Positions 63,600-64,000 of a DNA stretch of 64,000 nt are shown here, piece after piece; position 1 is the first letter of the stretch; each line of letters starts with the position of its first letter. The translations under genes were made by a program, and so were the position numbers. Under the pieces are notes generated by a model, which saw only the letters and a program-made list of their open reading frames with translations, did not search any database and was not told where the DNA came from. The DNA comes from Pseudomonas graminis (GTDB lineage Bacteria > Pseudomonadota > Gammaproteobacteria > Pseudomonadales > Pseudomonadaceae), in the NCBI RefSeq assembly GCF_002093745.1, contig NZ_MTSB01000006.1, positions 1 to 64,000 on the forward strand, in the 5' to 3' direction.

Positions 63600-64000
63600 T
63601 CAGAGCCGTACCGCTTCGAACTTCACCCGTGGGTGCGCGATACGATCCTGAGCACGGACCAGCTCAAGTTCATAGCTGCCGCAGGCCTGGGTTTCCAGCA
63701 ATACTTCGTGGACAGCGGCGGCGGTGAATTCGAATGCGGCCACCAGGTCGTCGCCCAAAAGCACCCGCGCCAGGAACAGACCGGACGTGAGGTCGCCCAC
63801 ACCCACCGGCTGACGCGGGAACGCCAGCAGCGGACGACGCAGATGCCAGCTTGCATCGGCGGTCACCAGCAGCATTTCGAAACCCTCGGCAGCCTTGCCG
63901 GGATAATCCAGGTGTTTGACCACCACGGCTTTCGGGCCTCGTGCCAACAGCGCTCGGGCCATTGCGAGGCAATCGAGCAATGAATCGGGCTTGCGACCCG
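63600..64000 (-). CDS. pdxY: Pyridoxal kinase PdxY, C-terminal part (cut by window end)
   Basis: The last 133 codons of a ribokinase-family pyridoxal kinase; the N-terminus is outside the window. Visible are [34 protein letters not shown] and the catalytic/anion-hole region [18 protein letters not shown], where Asp is the base (GxGD motif). It phosphorylates pyridoxal to pyridoxal 5'-phosphate. The reading frame stays open to the window edge. Confidence 0.88.
   Translation of the reverse strand, partial: GRKPDSLLDCLAMARALLARGPKAVVVKHLDYPGKAAEGFEMLLVTADASWHLRRPLLAFPRQPVGVGDLTSGLFLARVLLGDDLVAAFEFTAAAVHEVLLETQACGSYELELVRAQDRIAHPRVKFEAVRL

Overview
The window is 64 kb of a GC-rich, gene-dense Pseudomonas chromosome. 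The core gene order (alkT-rubredoxin, ubiC-ubiA, phoB-phoR, a CorC-like protein, an M23 peptidase, a response regulator, phoU-pstB-pstA-pstC-pstS, purE-purK, aspA, pycB-pycA-LysR, an RpiR regulator, uvrD, a Kef-type antiporter, pdxY) is the one I know from fluorescent pseudomonads. REP-like hairpins and a very large toxin-like protein suggest the P. syringae group; this species-level placement is inference. I saw no rRNA, tRNA, CRISPR array, transposase or integrase.

Layout. 0.1-5.3 kb: glutaryl-CoA dehydrogenase with a class III CoA-transferase, their divergent LysR regulator, and an acetyl-CoA hydrolase/CoA-transferase. 5.6-10.7 kb: a DUF1127 protein, three tandem small exported DUF2388 paralogs translationally coupled to a 653-residue exported protein with HELTH and His/Asn-Cys motifs, a small SCP2-like protein, a lipoprotein and an HU protein. 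10.8-17.5 kb: rubredoxin and its reductase, ubiCA, phoBR with a Pho box, and a CNNM/CorC-like membrane protein. 17.6-31.6 kb: M23 peptidase, a 1553-residue toxin-like protein ending in a deaminase-like motif, a response regulator, and the complete pst-phoU operon with two internal Pho boxes.

31.7-39.5 kb: MHS-type transporter, YciA-like thioesterase, hexose-6-phosphate mutarotase, DUF3299 protein, GlsB-like protein, purEK with a possible attenuated leader, and two tandem secreted metzincin-like zinc peptidases. 39.5-45 kb: an aspartate/asparagine module (LysR, aspA, an AGCS symporter, a type I asparaginase). 45-50.7 kb: a bestrophin, a YeeE/YedE transporter, and a MocR regulator (with a 12-bp coding tandem repeat) divergent from PaiB-like and two GNAT genes. 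50.8-57 kb: two-subunit pyruvate carboxylase with its LysR regulator, two small uncharacterised genes, and an RpiR-family regulator. 57-64 kb: uvrD, a Tim44-like membrane protein, a SMI1/KNR4 protein, a Kef-type antiporter, a second acyl-CoA thioesterase, and the C-terminal part of pdxY, which runs off the window.

The phosphate genes form one system: PstSCAB imports phosphate, PhoU and PhoR sense it, and PhoB acts on Pho boxes upstream of phoB, pstS and apparently pstC. The most unusual items are the toxin-like protein inserted between the phoBR and pst halves of this locus, the DUF2388/DUF4105 cluster, the metzincin pair, and the purE leader.
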